Assembly: GCF_014131735.1 (NCBI RefSeq)
Contig: NZ_CP039121.1
Location: 2,852,001 to 2,916,000, forward strand
Source of the DNA: Lactiplantibacillus plantarum
Lineage (GTDB): Bacteria > Bacillota > Bacilli > Lactobacillales > Lactobacillaceae
DNA length: 64,000 nt
Direction: 5' to 3'
Part shown: positions 10,195 to 20,993 of the stretch, in pieces
Layout of the letters: every line of letters starts with the position of its first letter
How positions within the stretch are numbered: position 1 is the stretch's first letter
Position numbers and translations under genes: made by a program
The notes under the pieces: model-generated
What the model saw: the letters and a program-made list of their open reading frames with translations, nothing else
Databases searched by the model: none
What the model was told of the DNA's origin: nothing

Positions 10195-10372
10195 TCTGGT
10201 GGCTCCTTTCTATCTGACCCACTCGCCGATAAACGACGAAAAGTGCTGCGCTGACCGCTAAACCTAATCCGAGCGTCACCCATTGACCGGTCGTTCCGGC
10301 CAGGGGACTTAAGATAACGGCTAATAATCCAAGGTTCATCCCGATGAGTAAACACTGCTTTAAGCTTTTCAT
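10184..10372 (-). CDS. Small membrane protein, two predicted helices
   Basis: 62 residues: a short basic start (M-K-S-L-K-Q), hydrophobic segments at about residues 8-25 and 30-48, and a charged tail. It lies between the PTS IIC gene (6 bases upstream) and the DUF3284 gene (overlapping). I do not recognise a family. The tight spacing argues for a real gene in the same operon. Confidence 0.6.
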   Translation of the reverse strand: MKSLKQCLLIGMNLGLLAVILSPLAGTTGQWVTLGLGLAVSAALFVVYRRVGQIERSHQNAD

Positions 10373-10378
10373 GACAAT

Positions 10379-11740
10379 CTATTCTCCAATCGCTGCTGGT
10401 TTAATCTTGTTGGCAGCCTTAACGAATGGCACGTAAATCGCAAAGGCAACGGCGGCATTAAATAATTGTAAGACCACTGACCGCCAGTCCATTGTGGCAA
10501 CTAAGGCGTTCATAATCGGTGGCATTGACCAAACGATATTGTTCGTAATCGGTGCGACCCACCCAGCTGATAAAGCAGCGTAGGCGATCGAAACAGTCAC
10601 AACTGGTGCTAAAACGAACGGAATAAAGTAGATTGGGTCAAGTACAATTGGCATCCCGAACATCACGGGTTCGTTAATATTAAAGAATCCGGGGCCAATC
10701 GCCAACTTAGCCACTGAACGTTGGTCGTCTCGTTTACTAAATACTAAAATCGCTACTAATAATAGTAAGGTCGAGCCGGCCCCACCAATCCATGCATATA
10801 AGTCAAAACAGTTCCGCGTCCAAACGTATGGCAAGGCTTTGCCAGCTTGGTAAGCGTTAACATTAGCAAGCTGAGCCGTCAACCAGATTCCGTCCAAGAT
10901 TGGTGCCAGGACATTGGAACCATGAATCCCGAAGAACCAGAAAACTTGAACTAACAGCGTCATTAAGAGGACGGCGCCGTACCCTTGACTCATATTCAAT
11001 AGTGGTTCTTGAATAATCTTCGCGATCCATTCAATCACCGTGGTGTTGAATTTACTGAAGATCCAGTTAATAATCCCAACGACATAAAATGCAGCGGCGG
11101 CTGGGATAACCCCAGTGAAGGCGTTTGCAACTGCCGGTGGCACAGAATCTGGCATCTTGATTGTAATGTGTTTCTTCATCAAAGCAATGTAAACGGCACT
11201 CGCAATGGCCCCTAAAATCATGACCGTAAAGAAACCATACGAACCAAAGTACGTGTTGAAGTTGAAGTAACCCCAAGCCGTCACCTTTTTGCCAGCAACC
11301 GCCATGCCAGAGTCCGTCAAAATCTTAGTAGCGCCCTTGCTCAACGTACTCGTCAACGTGCCGGTAAAGTTTTGTGGCAAACTCATGATGAAAGTTCCAA
11401 GTGTCACGATCCCACCAGTAACTGGTTCAACTTTGTACTGGATTGCCAATTGATACCCGAATGTAAATGAGAAAATCAGACCTAAGATGGCTAACGTCCC
11501 CGTCCAAACCATCGCATTAATTCCAATCAACCACTGCATCGAATTAACAATGCCCATCCAACCGAACTTCGTTGGAATATCTCGAACTAAAGCGTTCAGA
11601 ACCGTGGCGATCGACCCGGCCATCATTGCCGGCATAATTGCTATAAACGCGTCACGTAATGCGATCAACCACCGAACTGCACCAATCTTGGCCGCAACTG
11701 GCACTAAGTGTTTGTTAAGCCATTCGATAAATGAATTCAT
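10379..11740 (-). CDS. PTS cellobiose/beta-glucoside transporter subunit IIC
   Basis: 453 residues, clearly a paralogue of the IIC at 8194 with the same layout: M-N-S-F-I-E-W-L-N-K-H-L-V-P-V at the start, F-F-G-I-H-G-S-N-V-L-A-P in the middle, N-I-N-E-P-V-M-F-G-M-P-I-V-L-D-P as the conserved IIC signature and a hydrophobic C-terminus. The ATG follows AGGAGTGAGGGG. A GntR-type regulator gene lies upstream on the same strand. Domains IIA and IIB are absent from the region, so shared components must supply phosphate. Confidence 0.92.
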   Translation of the reverse strand: MNSFIEWLNKHLVPVAAKIGAVRWLIALRDAFIAIMPAMMAGSIATVLNALVRDIPTKFGWMGIVNSMQWLIGINAMVWTGTLAILGLIFSFTFGYQLAIQYKVEPVTGGIVTLGTFIMSLPQNFTGTLTSTLSKGATKILTDSGMAVAGKKVTAWGYFNFNTYFGSYGFFTVMILGAIASAVYIALMKKHITIKMPDSVPPAVANAFTGVIPAAAAFYVVGIINWIFSKFNTTVIEWIAKIIQEPLLNMSQGYGAVLLMTLLVQVFWFFGIHGSNVLAPILDGIWLTAQLANVNAYQAGKALPYVWTRNCFDLYAWIGGAGSTLLLLVAILVFSKRDDQRSVAKLAIGPGFFNINEPVMFGMPIVLDPIYFIPFVLAPVVTVSIAYAALSAGWVAPITNNIVWSMPPIMNALVATMDWRSVVLQLFNAAVAFAIYVPFVKAANKIKPAAIGE

Positions 11741-11812
11741 AATATACCCCTCACTCCTAATGTAGGTTTTCGCTAGTTAGTGACCCAACACAACTGTTGC
11801 GTCACCCCCGTA

Positions 11813-12523
11813 CTAGTTTTGTAAATCAATATTTTCGGTATGGTAGTAGAGTTCTAAATCTGGATAGACGAAGAACGTCCTGGAGAAGTTAAAGACCGTC
11901 CCATTAGCCAAGTAATTGATTGCTTCCAAGCACAACGTTTTGTCACCATCTGGGCAACCGATCAACTCCGCCCGTTGCGCGTCCACCCGCACTTGATGGA
12001 CGTAGTTTTCCGTGGTGCTCCCCGTAATACCATATGCCTCTCGCAAGAAGGCGAAGATTGAATGCTGCACGCTCTCACTCGATAAGAACGGGACGACCGT
12101 TCGCGGAAAATAAGACTCTTCCAGGTCATACAAGATGTCATTCAAATAACGTAATCGCACCACCCGATAAACCTCGTCGCCAAGCGCAATGTTCCCTTGT
12201 TGTGCTAAAGTTTCATCCGCTGTCACTTTATCAAACGTGACAACTTTTGATACTAATGGTCCACCCTCAACCATGGCGGACTGGTCAAATCCAATCGATA
12301 AGTTGAGCACTTTCTTCGTGTTCTGCGGTTGTTTGATAATAAAATTGCCGCTCCCCTGCACACGACGCAACAACCCATGCCGGAAGACCACATCAATCGC
12401 TTTACGAATCGTATTGCGACTGGCGTTGTACTGCGCCATTAACACTTTTTCGGTTGGTAACTTAGTCGGATATTCATCCGCCATTATCGATTTAATGATT
12501 GCCTGCGCAATTGCCTGATACAT
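11813..12523 (-). CDS. GntR/HutC-family transcriptional regulator
   Basis: 236 residues from ATG 12523, preceded by AAAGGAGG; longer starts have no ribosome site. Residues 1-70 are a GntR winged helix (L-P-T-E-K-V-L-M-A-Q-Y-N-A-S-R-N-T-I-R-K-A-I). Residues 90-230 form a UTRA effector domain with the typical V-Y-R-V-V-R-L-R-Y and D-L-E-E-S-Y-F-P pattern. UTRA regulators near PTS genes respond to phosphosugars; here the target is probably the IIC operon immediately downstream. Confidence 0.88.
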   Translation of the reverse strand: MYQAIAQAIIKSIMADEYPTKLPTEKVLMAQYNASRNTIRKAIDVVFRHGLLRRVQGSGNFIIKQPQNTKKVLNLSIGFDQSAMVEGGPLVSKVVTFDKVTADETLAQQGNIALGDEVYRVVRLRYLNDILYDLEESYFPRTVVPFLSSESVQHSIFAFLREAYGITGSTTENYVHQVRVDAQRAELIGCPDGDKTLCLEAINYLANGTVFNFSRTFFVYPDLELYYHTENIDLQN

Positions 12524-12598
12524 GACTAAACCTCCTTTCGATAAATTAGTAGGTGCTTGTAAAACTTGTGCCCACAAATTATATTATCACAGAATATA

Positions 12599-12612
12599 TG
12601 AAAACGCTTTAT
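12599..12612 (+). promoter_or_regulatory. cre site upstream of the GntR/PTS operon
   Basis: TGAAAACGCTTTAT matches the cre consensus closely. A second, weaker palindrome with an AAGCGCTT core lies at 12664-12677. Both precede the GntR gene. Confidence 0.65.
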
Positions 12613-12867
12613 TTTTCGTAATTTTATACCAATGAATTTATATTATGACTAAAGGCAGCCACAGCAAGCGCTTTCGAATTCCTTACCACCCCTTTTCTTG
12701 CCAAAAACTTATTTTAACAAGCACTTTTTTACAATCATTCATGTAAGAAAGCAAACGAAATCAGCCTAATTTTCAATTTAGTCTGCCTTTTCTTTTTAAT
12801 TCGCAACCGTGATGCGTTGGGCCATCGTTATTAATTTACCGGAAAGCCCCATATATTAAGGGTCTAC

Positions 12868-12920
12868 AAAAAAGTGCAACTCACCGTCTTCACACATCCG
12901 ACGGTCAGTTGCACTTTTTT
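12868..12920. terminator. Terminator after trpS, possibly bidirectional
   Basis: A long hairpin (AAGTGCAACT and its complement around ACCGTC/GACGGT) flanked by A-runs on one side and T-runs on the other, so it can work in both directions. Confidence 0.85.
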
Positions 12921-12930
12921 CTACCATGAT

Positions 12931-14215
<1,285 letters not shown>

Positions 14216-14385
14216 CCTGACCGTGTCAAAATAAATTCTGGGCATCATTCGCGCTAACTAGCCGCTACCATTTCATCATACCGACCGTCATTTCCACGTT
14301 TAAGCCCATCGAAATTCAAGCGGGCGTTCCTTCAACACCATTAAAATTCAGTTAAGTGCTCCCAGCCCCAGTCCCCATTTACGCT

Positions 14386-15162
14386 TCAGTATAATTCCGG
14401 GCGCCGGTCTTCAAACACTGGAATCTGACCACGAACCTGGTCAACTTGTGTTAAATCAAGCTCGGCCGTAATCAACTGGGCATGGGCACCACCGATAGCC
14501 ACAATTTGGCCGAGCGGATCAATAACTAGTGACTGACCACCAAATTGATTATCAGGATCACTGCCAACGCGGTTAACCGCAACCACGAATGCTTGATTTT
14601 CAATCGCACGTGCTTGCAGTAATAGCCGCCATTGCATCTGCCGCACTGTCGGCCACTCAGCACTGACAAAAATCACTTGGGGGCCACGAGCTGCTTGTTT
14701 ACGAAGCCATTCTGGGAAACGAATGTCATAACAAACTGCCCCCATCGCAACAGTTCCGTCGAGTTCAAAAACATTCTCGGTCTCACCAGCGGTAATATAA
14801 CGATCTTCCGCCATTAACCCAAACCGGTGGACTTTATCGTAACGACTCAGTAACTGTCCCTGACGATCGACGACTAACATCTCATTATAGTAATGCCCAT
14901 CGCGAGCGACCGCGACTGAGCCACCGACAATGTTGACGCGACACTGCCGAGCTAACTTGCTGAGTAATTGTAACGTTCGCTGCCCATCATCATCCGCCAA
15001 GACATTCAGGCGAGTTAACGCATAACCGGTATTCCACATCTCCGGTAAGACGATCACGTCAACAGTTTGTTCAGCTGCCCGTTGAATGGCCACTTCAATC
15101 TGCTCGTAGTTGGCATCCGGATCTCCAAACTGAATATTAAGTTGTGCTAGTGCGACACGCAT
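14386..15162 (-). CDS. Nitrilase-superfamily carbon-nitrogen hydrolase (omega-amidase-like)
   Basis: 258 residues from ATG 15162, which follows GGTGG; the longer frame to 15225 lacks a ribosome site. The Glu-Lys-Cys triad of the family is visible: Glu in V-L-P-E-M-W-N-T-G-Y, Lys in Y-D-K-V-H-R-F-G, and Cys in G-A-V-C-Y-D-I-R-F-P-E. The W-N-T-G-Y and R-F-P-E-W-L-R context resembles omega-amidase/YafV-type enzymes that hydrolyse alpha-keto acid amides. The exact substrate cannot be read from the sequence. Confidence 0.88.
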   Translation of the reverse strand: MRVALAQLNIQFGDPDANYEQIEVAIQRAAEQTVDVIVLPEMWNTGYALTRLNVLADDDGQRTLQLLSKLARQCRVNIVGGSVAVARDGHYYNEMLVVDRQGQLLSRYDKVHRFGLMAEDRYITAGETENVFELDGTVAMGAVCYDIRFPEWLRKQAARGPQVIFVSAEWPTVRQMQWRLLLQARAIENQAFVVAVNRVGSDPDNQFGGQSLVIDPLGQIVAIGGAHAQLITAELDLTQVDQVRGQIPVFEDRRPELY

Positions 15163-15420
15163 TCGTTCCACCCACTTTATTAGAATGATTAAAATCATAT
15201 TAGAATAAATAGTCAGAGGTTGCAAGTTTCAGCCTTGCCATCGTAAGGCTGCCGAACTTGCCCACCGTTGGCTAGCACGCCTTAGTGCCACTCATAATCA
15301 CATTTCACAACAATTACTGATAAATCAGTGAATTTGCAGGCGCTTTGATTGACATCATCCCTAAACCCGCCTAAAATTGTTCAAGCGATTTAGACGATTA
15401 TCAGACGGGAGGCCCTCTAC

Positions 15421-17730
15421 GTGGCAACATCAGATCAAGAGCAACAACGCGAACAACAACGGGTTGATCGAGTCATCGAGCAAGTTAAAGAACGGGCACA
15501 ACAGACCGACGACTTGCTGGCAAAGGCTCATCACGAAACCGATGTCATTCAGAAAAACTATGGTGATAATAATTCCGTCAACACGTTTGAAGTCGATGAC
15601 CGGATTGAAACGAACGCGGAACTGCAACAACAAAAGCAAATGGTTGAACGCGCCGTGGAATCCGAAGCCATCTTGAAACGGCAAGTCGGTGTCTTGAAAG
15701 ATCTTAGTAACTCACCCTATTTTGGGCGCATTGATATTCAAGATAGTCCCGACGAGGAAGCCGAACGTTTATACATTGGCACCGCCTCATTTGTCGACGC
15801 TGAACAGAATTTCTTAGTTTACGACTGGCGCGCCCCGATTTCCTCAGTCTACTACAATGGTACTCTGGGCCAGGTCCAGTACCAAACGCCGGCCGGGCAA
15901 CAGACGACCGAGCTGATCAAGAAACGCCAATTCCAGATTAATCATGGTCAGATCAAGAATATGTTCGACACGAATGAAACGGTCGGTGACGAAATCTTGC
16001 AGGCCGTCCTTGGAGAACAAAATGATGCCTACATGCAAAATATTGTAGCAACCATTCAAAAAGAACAGAACGATATTATTCGTGACACCACTAGTGACTT
16101 ACTAGTTGTCCAAGGGGTTGCCGGCTCTGGAAAGACGTCCGCCATTTTACAACGGATCGCTTTTCTGCTCTACCACTCACGGGCTTCCCTAGAAGCGGAC
16201 CAAATGGTATTATTCTCGCCCAACCGCTTATTCAGTCACTACATCTCCGAAGTCTTACCTAGTTTAGGGGAGCGCAATATGCGTCAAGTCACGCTTGCCG
16301 AATTTCTCAGTGCACGTTTTCAAGGCCTAACCGTTGAAAGCCTCTTTGAGCGCTACGAAAGTGACCGCCAGCGTGAACAACTGACACCGGCAATTCGCGA
16401 TTTTCAAGAAAGCGCCGACTTTATGCGCCAAGTCGATCAATATTGCCATCAGCTACCAGCCGACCAATTACGCTTCACCAACATCGTCTTTAATGGCGAA
16501 ATCTTCTTCGCTAAAGAGGTCATTACAAAGATTGCGACGGCCTTACCAGCAGCGATGCAACCAGCTGACCGTTTCCTAGCAATCAAGAACACTTTGATTA
16601 AACGCTTAAAGCATCGCATTGACGATGAAGCCCAAGCTGACTGGGTCAATGATATCATTGACCAATTGAGCGACGAAGCTTACCACGACTTATTAGGTTC
16701 CAAGCGCCGCGGTGATTTTCAATCACTCGACGATGAAGTCTTCTATATTGGTAAGCAAATCGTGACCAAACGACTGCGGCAAGTCTACGATGCGATCTAT
16801 AATGGTTACTTCTTAGACACCTATGAACAATATAACGATTTCTTAGCGCAAGTTGATTGGCCCACTACCGTGACGTCTGACCAATGGCAACAACGAATTG
16901 CCGCTTACCAGGCCGCCGTTGAGTACCATCGGATTGCTCTGGTTGACTGCGCGCCACTATTGTTATTACGCGATGTCCTAACTGGCAGTGGTCAGAACCG
17001 GCGGATGCAATATATCTTTGTCGATGAGATGCAAGACTATTCGCTAGCACAACTGTTATATATCAAGCACGCGTTCCCACTAGCTAAGTTCACACTGTTA
17101 GGTGACAGTGAACAAGCATTATTCAAGGGGATTGAGTTACCACAGCAATTACTGGAACGCCTCAAGGATGCTTTCAATGTCCGACGGGCGAACTTGATTA
17201 CGTTGAATAAGAGCTACCGTTCAACCGAACAGATTACGAACTTTGCTAAAGCGCTATTACCCGACGGCGACCAGATTCAAGCGTTCACACGTAAAGGCGA
17301 TTTACCTAAGGTCATGATTCGCTATGGCGAAGACGCCGCTCTCAGCAGTCTGCGTAGCGAAGTTGAACATCAGCTCAAGGCAACTAACACCGTTGCCGTA
17401 CTAACTAAAGATTTAGCAGAAAGCAAGCAGGTCTACCAATACCTGAAGCGCTATACAGTAACAACGTTGATGGCCGATAGCGACCGTACCATGCCACAAG
17501 GCGTGATTGTTATGCCAATCTACCTTGCAAAGGGGTTAGAATTTGACGCGGTGGTCGCATACGATGTCTCCGCTACCAATTATCCCGATGCGGATTCAGT
17601 TGGCATCTTATATACGATTGCGTCACGAGCGATGCACCACTTGACATTGCTCAGCATCGGTGATGTCTCCCCACTAATTGCCCAGTTGGACCCGACATTA
17701 TTTACGATTGAACATCAGGTACGAGTATAA
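15421..17730 (+). CDS. helD: HelD-like superfamily 1 helicase
   Basis: 769 residues from a GTG start after GGGAGG. An N-terminal coiled coil (about residues 1-90, rich in Q and E) precedes a UvrD-like ATPase with Walker A G-V-A-G-S-G-K-T-S at 232-240, motif II F-V-D-E-M-Q-D, motif III L-G-D-S-E-Q-A, motif IV N-K-S-Y-R-S-T and a late A-K-G-L-E-F-D. The antiparallel coiled coil plus SF1 domains is the layout of HelD, which binds RNA polymerase and helps recycle it after transcription. It is the only long plus-strand gene in the first 25 kb. Confidence 0.9.
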   Translation: MATSDQEQQREQQRVDRVIEQVKERAQQTDDLLAKAHHETDVIQKNYGDNNSVNTFEVDDRIETNAELQQQKQMVERAVESEAILKRQVGVLKDLSNSPYFGRIDIQDSPDEEAERLYIGTASFVDAEQNFLVYDWRAPISSVYYNGTLGQVQYQTPAGQQTTELIKKRQFQINHGQIKNMFDTNETVGDEILQAVLGEQNDAYMQNIVATIQKEQNDIIRDTTSDLLVVQGVAGSGKTSAILQRIAFLLYHSRASLEADQMVLFSPNRLFSHYISEVLPSLGERNMRQVTLAEFLSARFQGLTVESLFERYESDRQREQLTPAIRDFQESADFMRQVDQYCHQLPADQLRFTNIVFNGEIFFAKEVITKIATALPAAMQPADRFLAIKNTLIKRLKHRIDDEAQADWVNDIIDQLSDEAYHDLLGSKRRGDFQSLDDEVFYIGKQIVTKRLRQVYDAIYNGYFLDTYEQYNDFLAQVDWPTTVTSDQWQQRIAAYQAAVEYHRIALVDCAPLLLLRDVLTGSGQNRRMQYIFVDEMQDYSLAQLLYIKHAFPLAKFTLLGDSEQALFKGIELPQQLLERLKDAFNVRRANLITLNKSYRSTEQITNFAKALLPDGDQIQAFTRKGDLPKVMIRYGEDAALSSLRSEVEHQLKATNTVAVLTKDLAESKQVYQYLKRYTVTTLMADSDRTMPQGVIVMPIYLAKGLEFDAVVAYDVSATNYPDADSVGILYTIASRAMHHLTLLSIGDVSPLIAQLDPTLFTIEHQVRV

Positions 17731-17737
17731 CTGGAAT

Positions 17738-17795
17738 TAAAAAACGACTGGAAGTAGCCCAGCGGTATTACGCTAGCTACTTCCAGTCGTTTTTC
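17738..17795. terminator. Bidirectional terminator between helD and the pln locus
   Basis: AAAAACGACTGGAAGTAG and its complement form a long stem, with A-runs and T-runs on the two sides. It serves helD on the plus strand and the 70-residue gene on the minus strand. Confidence 0.85.
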
Positions 17796-17824
17796 GTTAT
17801 CACGAAACTAATGCTTGACCATTT

Positions 17825-18037
17825 TTAAACATGGCTATCTGTGCAAAATTTCATATATAGAGCCTTAATATACTCTGTTTTATTATTATCTTTATGAACA
17901 GCCACAAATCCATTGCTATCCGGCAAGTCTATTTTAGTAACGCTTTCTTTACCTACTTTATATTCATAGATATTACTATCTAAAATTTTCGAACCATTAG
18001 AGAATTCAAACGATATAATTTCATCCATACTTACCAA
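17825..18037 (-). CDS. 70-residue protein of unknown function, copy 1 (plnX position)
   Basis: 70 residues, soluble, mostly beta-like: E-I-I-S-F-E-F-S-N-G-S-K, Y-E-Y-K-V-G-K, F-V-A-V-H-K-D, ending Y-M-K-F-C-T-D. A close paralogue is encoded at 35615-35827, 17.8 kb away at the other end of the pln locus and in the same orientation. A ribosome site AGAAGGAG lies before the start. It occupies the place where I recall plnX/plnY in reference strains, but I cannot match it to a named family. It resembles small immunity-type or surface-complex proteins in size only, so I assign no function. Confidence 0.6.
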   Translation of the reverse strand: MVSMDEIISFEFSNGSKILDSNIYEYKVGKESVTKIDLPDSNGFVAVHKDNNKTEYIKALYMKFCTDSHV

Positions 18038-18155
18038 ACTCCTTCTGATATCACATATCCATCAATTACAGTTTTCAGAACCAACTTTGTATTTTTATCA
18101 CCGTATTCACAATATTCTTACTACCTGTTACCTTGTTCACTTTAGCATAATCCAA
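17828..18155 (-). repeat. Direct repeat bounding the pln locus, copy 1
   Basis: This stretch, including the 70-residue gene and about 115 bases before it, recurs at 35618-35955 in the same orientation. Shared blocks include GTGCAAAATTTCATATA at the gene end, CTCCTTCTGATATCAC before the start and TTTAGCATAATCCAA at the far edge. Confidence 0.8.
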
Positions 18156-18165
18156 AGTAACTATT

Positions 18166-18852
18166 TTAGCTAGGAACCAACCAGAGTATCCCCAGATTTG
18201 CTAACATATGTGTCACGCTATTCACACGAATATCATGCTTAGATAATAGGTAGATGGTCCCCAGCACCATGCCGAATAGCGTGTAATATGCTAATGGCAC
18301 CAAGCTATTTCCGCTATGCAGATAACCGAAAAGAAGCCCATTGATAACAATGGTAGCCGCTTGGTACTCCCGGTCAAGATATTGGTCTGACAAGACGTAA
18401 CTAAAGAAAAAGCCCCTGAAACTCAGCTCCTCAGCGATTGGTCCAAAAATGACGGCATCGAGTGTCATCGCTACCGGATTTTTCCGCAACAGTAAATCTA
18501 ATGCACGTTCATTACCCGATTCAGTGATGTGCCATACCGCCGTCAGCTTAGCATAGCCAAAAGCAAGCGCCACGATAATGACTGCGCCGATCACCATGAG
18601 TAGCAAGGCCCGTTTATTTAGCCGCGTTCGCCACGGTCGAAAATCAAATTGCCGCAATTCCGCGGTCGTCTTATAGATGTTGTACAAGAAAACGATAATC
18701 ACGGCATATAAACTGAAGCTAACTAACAGTGTAAACCAATTGGCCGTAATCAAGTAAATATACACGGGTAAGGAACTGATATTGACAATAATGACACTCA
18801 ACACACTCACAATTAGTAAATTACCAATAAACCGTAAATTCTTCTGTAACAT
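18166..18852 (-). CDS. plnW: CPBP (CAAX-protease-like) membrane protein PlnW
   Basis: 228 residues from ATG 18852, which follows GGAGTGGATGAA; an upstream ATG at 18870 overlaps that ribosome site. Six or so membrane segments. The CPBP/Abi motifs are present: E-E-L-S-F-R-G in the second half, G-Y-L-H with its histidine, and V-T-H-M-L-A-N near the end. CPBP proteins in bacteriocin loci act as self-immunity factors, and their motif residues are needed for this. It is last in the run G-H-S-T-U-V-W, with no bacteriocin of its own next to it. Names U, V and W are assigned by order. Confidence 0.75.
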   Translation of the reverse strand: MLQKNLRFIGNLLIVSVLSVIIVNISSLPVYIYLITANWFTLLVSFSLYAVIIVFLYNIYKTTAELRQFDFRPWRTRLNKRALLLMVIGAVIIVALAFGYAKLTAVWHITESGNERALDLLLRKNPVAMTLDAVIFGPIAEELSFRGFFFSYVLSDQYLDREYQAATIVINGLLFGYLHSGNSLVPLAYYTLFGMVLGTIYLLSKHDIRVNSVTHMLANLGILWLVPS

Positions 18853-18945
18853 TTCATCCACTCCATCCAAACAATCGTAACTAGAATGTTCACTAACGGG
18901 CTTTTAAATCAACCCACTCAAGTTACTTGCCAAGTCCATCTGGCC

Positions 18946-19626
18946 TCATGCCATTAGCATGAGGCCCAGATTAGCTGTGACGTGCACGACACTGTTGACT
19001 CGAATATCCCGGCCAGATAATATGTAGGTTGCCGCGAGTACGAGACCCATAACCGTATAGTATGACAACTGCACCCAACTAAAACCGCCACGCAGTAGAC
19101 CAAACAACACGCCGTTAACAATAACGGTAACTAGTTGGTATCGTGGCTGATCAAAACGTTCCGCCAGCGCATAACTGAAGAAATTGCCGCGAATAATTAA
19201 TTCCTCACAAATCGGTGCAAAAACACCCAGGGCCAACGCCATCAATATCGGTGAGCGCTGAGACAATGCTTGCAAGTCAGCAACATTCTCCGCGATTGAA
19301 TAGACAGCATCACTAACAAATTTAACTTGCACCGCTGCCAAAATCAGCATGACCACCATTGCCAGTACCGTAATCACTAATTGACGCGCGCTCGGCTTAG
19401 CAGCTATTTTCGTAATCTTAAAATGATTATTAGTAACTGATTCCAGATAAATTCGATAGAATAAATAAATTGCAAACAGGTAGACGACCAAGAAGATCGC
19501 CACCGTTATCCAGTTATACTTGAGTGTTAAAATATCGATGGGCGCCGTACTAAGACCCATCACGATTGCTGCCAATAAACTGGCAAGTAGTAATCTACTA
19601 ATAAATTTGACGTTTTGATGTACCAT
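18946..19626 (-). CDS. plnV: CPBP (CAAX-protease-like) membrane protein PlnV
   Basis: 226 residues with several membrane helices, and a close relative of plnW and of the broken plnS/plnT (shared N-terminal pattern Q-N-V-K-F-I-S-R-L-L-L-A-S-L). Catalytic-type motifs: E-E-L-I-I-R-G at 141-147, and H-V-T-A-N near the C-terminus. The expected F-x-x-x-H of motif 2 reads F-G-L-L-R-G, so that histidine seems to be missing. The role is presumably immunity or processing within the pln cluster. It lies 94 bases from plnW on the same strand. Confidence 0.75.
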   Translation of the reverse strand: MVHQNVKFISRLLLASLLAAIVMGLSTAPIDILTLKYNWITVAIFLVVYLFAIYLFYRIYLESVTNNHFKITKIAAKPSARQLVITVLAMVVMLILAAVQVKFVSDAVYSIAENVADLQALSQRSPILMALALGVFAPICEELIIRGNFFSYALAERFDQPRYQLVTVIVNGVLFGLLRGGFSWVQLSYYTVMGLVLAATYILSGRDIRVNSVVHVTANLGLMLMA

Positions 19627-19712
19627 GCTCCTTCACATTCATTTCTTGATAATTATCCCCAATGGTACCTAATCCACAACTTGCGGTTTGACCGGATATC
19701 ACTAACTGAAAC

Positions 19713-20381
19713 TTATCCCCACATCATGTTAATAAGTGTGACCAGCCAGTTCACCAGTATATGACATCCCATTGCGGTACTCAGTTGTTTTGTTTTGAGT
19801 ACTAACCATGAAAAACCGCACCCTGTAATGAAGATGCCCACCGTACTGGCTAACTGATAACCATGGCCGAGTGCGAATACTGCGTTTGTCAGTATAATCG
19901 CGCCCAATACTGGCAAGTATCGTCGCAGCGTATTTTGAACAATTCCACGGAAAAGTAATTCTTCGAGTACGGGGCTAACGATGTTTGTGCACACTAATGT
20001 TAATAACCCCAATGGACTGTGGATCAGTGCCATGATTTCATCATTTTGTGTTTCAGTTGGACTGACTAGCAGACCACTTATCCCCATTTGAATCACCACG
20101 ACCACCACTGCCACTAAAGCAGTCAGCCCCATCATTGACCAAGAAAAAGGCCCTAACAGGACTGGCATCTCAAAATAATGGTGATAGCAACGTACTAGTA
20201 CGACCGCAACACCAACGGTTAAAACGACTAATGCTACCCAATGATAACCGATGTTGATTTGTTGCGGGCGTTCACCCCACCAATTCCAATAGCCATCCGC
20301 TAACACCGGTAATTGAATGAATATAAATAGCCCTAAACCCGCTAACACATAACCAAATACCCTGATCAATCGAGCAACCAT
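19713..20381 (-). CDS. plnU: CPBP (CAAX-protease-like) membrane protein PlnU
   Basis: 222 residues, hydrophobic throughout, with motif E-E-L-L-F-R-G at 140-146, F-A-L-G-H-G in motif 2 and C-H-I-L-V-N in the last motif, so all CPBP motif positions are occupied. It is more divergent from plnV and plnW than these are from each other. It sits in the plnGHSTUVW transcription unit. Function in the locus is inferred from the known immunity role of PlnI-, PlnL- and PlnP-type proteins. Confidence 0.75.
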   Translation of the reverse strand: MVARLIRVFGYVLAGLGLFIFIQLPVLADGYWNWWGERPQQINIGYHWVALVVLTVGVAVVLVRCYHHYFEMPVLLGPFSWSMMGLTALVAVVVVVIQMGISGLLVSPTETQNDEIMALIHSPLGLLTLVCTNIVSPVLEELLFRGIVQNTLRRYLPVLGAIILTNAVFALGHGYQLASTVGIFITGCGFSWLVLKTKQLSTAMGCHILVNWLVTLINMMWG

Positions 20382-20447
20382 ACCAAGCCTCCCAAGTTAT
20401 CCCCTGTGGATAAACTAATTCTTATGTTTTAATTTTTATCCACAACG

Positions 20448-20993
20448 TTAACTCATAGCCGCCAACGCGAAAACTGCCAAATTAGTCCCCATGTGCACCA
20501 GAATATTCATTCTAATATCGCGCTTAGCCAACAAATAAGTTGTCCCCAAGATGCTCCCCATTAACGTATAATAAATCCACGGCTCCCAATTTGCATCAAC
20601 ATGGACACTTGCAAATATTAAGCTATTAATAACAACCGCAATCATCTGATAATTACGGTGATTATACTGATTCGTTAACGCGTAGCTGAAAAAGATACCG
20701 CGAAAAATCAATTCCTCACAGATGGGGGAAAATATCACGACCGAAACAATCATGGGAAGCGGTGCTTCACCGAGCATCCATGCCAACGACCTGGAATTGC
20801 TGGTCTCGGGAATATTTAGCATCGCGCCCAATTTAAGATCAACAATAATGAGCACGACCATTGTCAGCATCGCAATAATCACAGTCCCTAATTGTGCAAT
20901 GTTCACCCGGGACTTCAACGTCGCGACTTGGTAATTGCCTAACTCGTGCTGTATGCCGATAAAGCCAATATAGCCCCCAAGCTTCCAAGGCAT
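20448..20993 (-). CDS. plnT: C-terminal half of a frameshifted CPBP protein (PlnT)
   Basis: 181 residues are open from ATG 20993, but the first 14 have no match in the paralogues. From about residue 15 (H-E-L-G-N-Y-Q-V-A-T-L-K-S) the sequence lines up with the middle of PlnV and carries E-E-L-I-F-R-G, A-S-V-H-V-D and V-H-M-G-T-N, so the motif half is complete. The N-terminal membrane segments are encoded in another frame by the overlapping plnS. The two pieces look like one ancestral gene split by a small indel near 20945. Whether this half is translated alone is unknown; there is no clear ribosome site before 20993. Confidence 0.65.
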   Translation of the reverse strand: MPWKLGGYIGFIGIQHELGNYQVATLKSRVNIAQLGTVIIAMLTMVVLIIVDLKLGAMLNIPETSNSRSLAWMLGEAPLPMIVSVVIFSPICEELIFRGIFFSYALTNQYNHRNYQMIAVVINSLIFASVHVDANWEPWIYYTLMGSILGTTYLLAKRDIRMNILVHMGTNLAVFALAAMS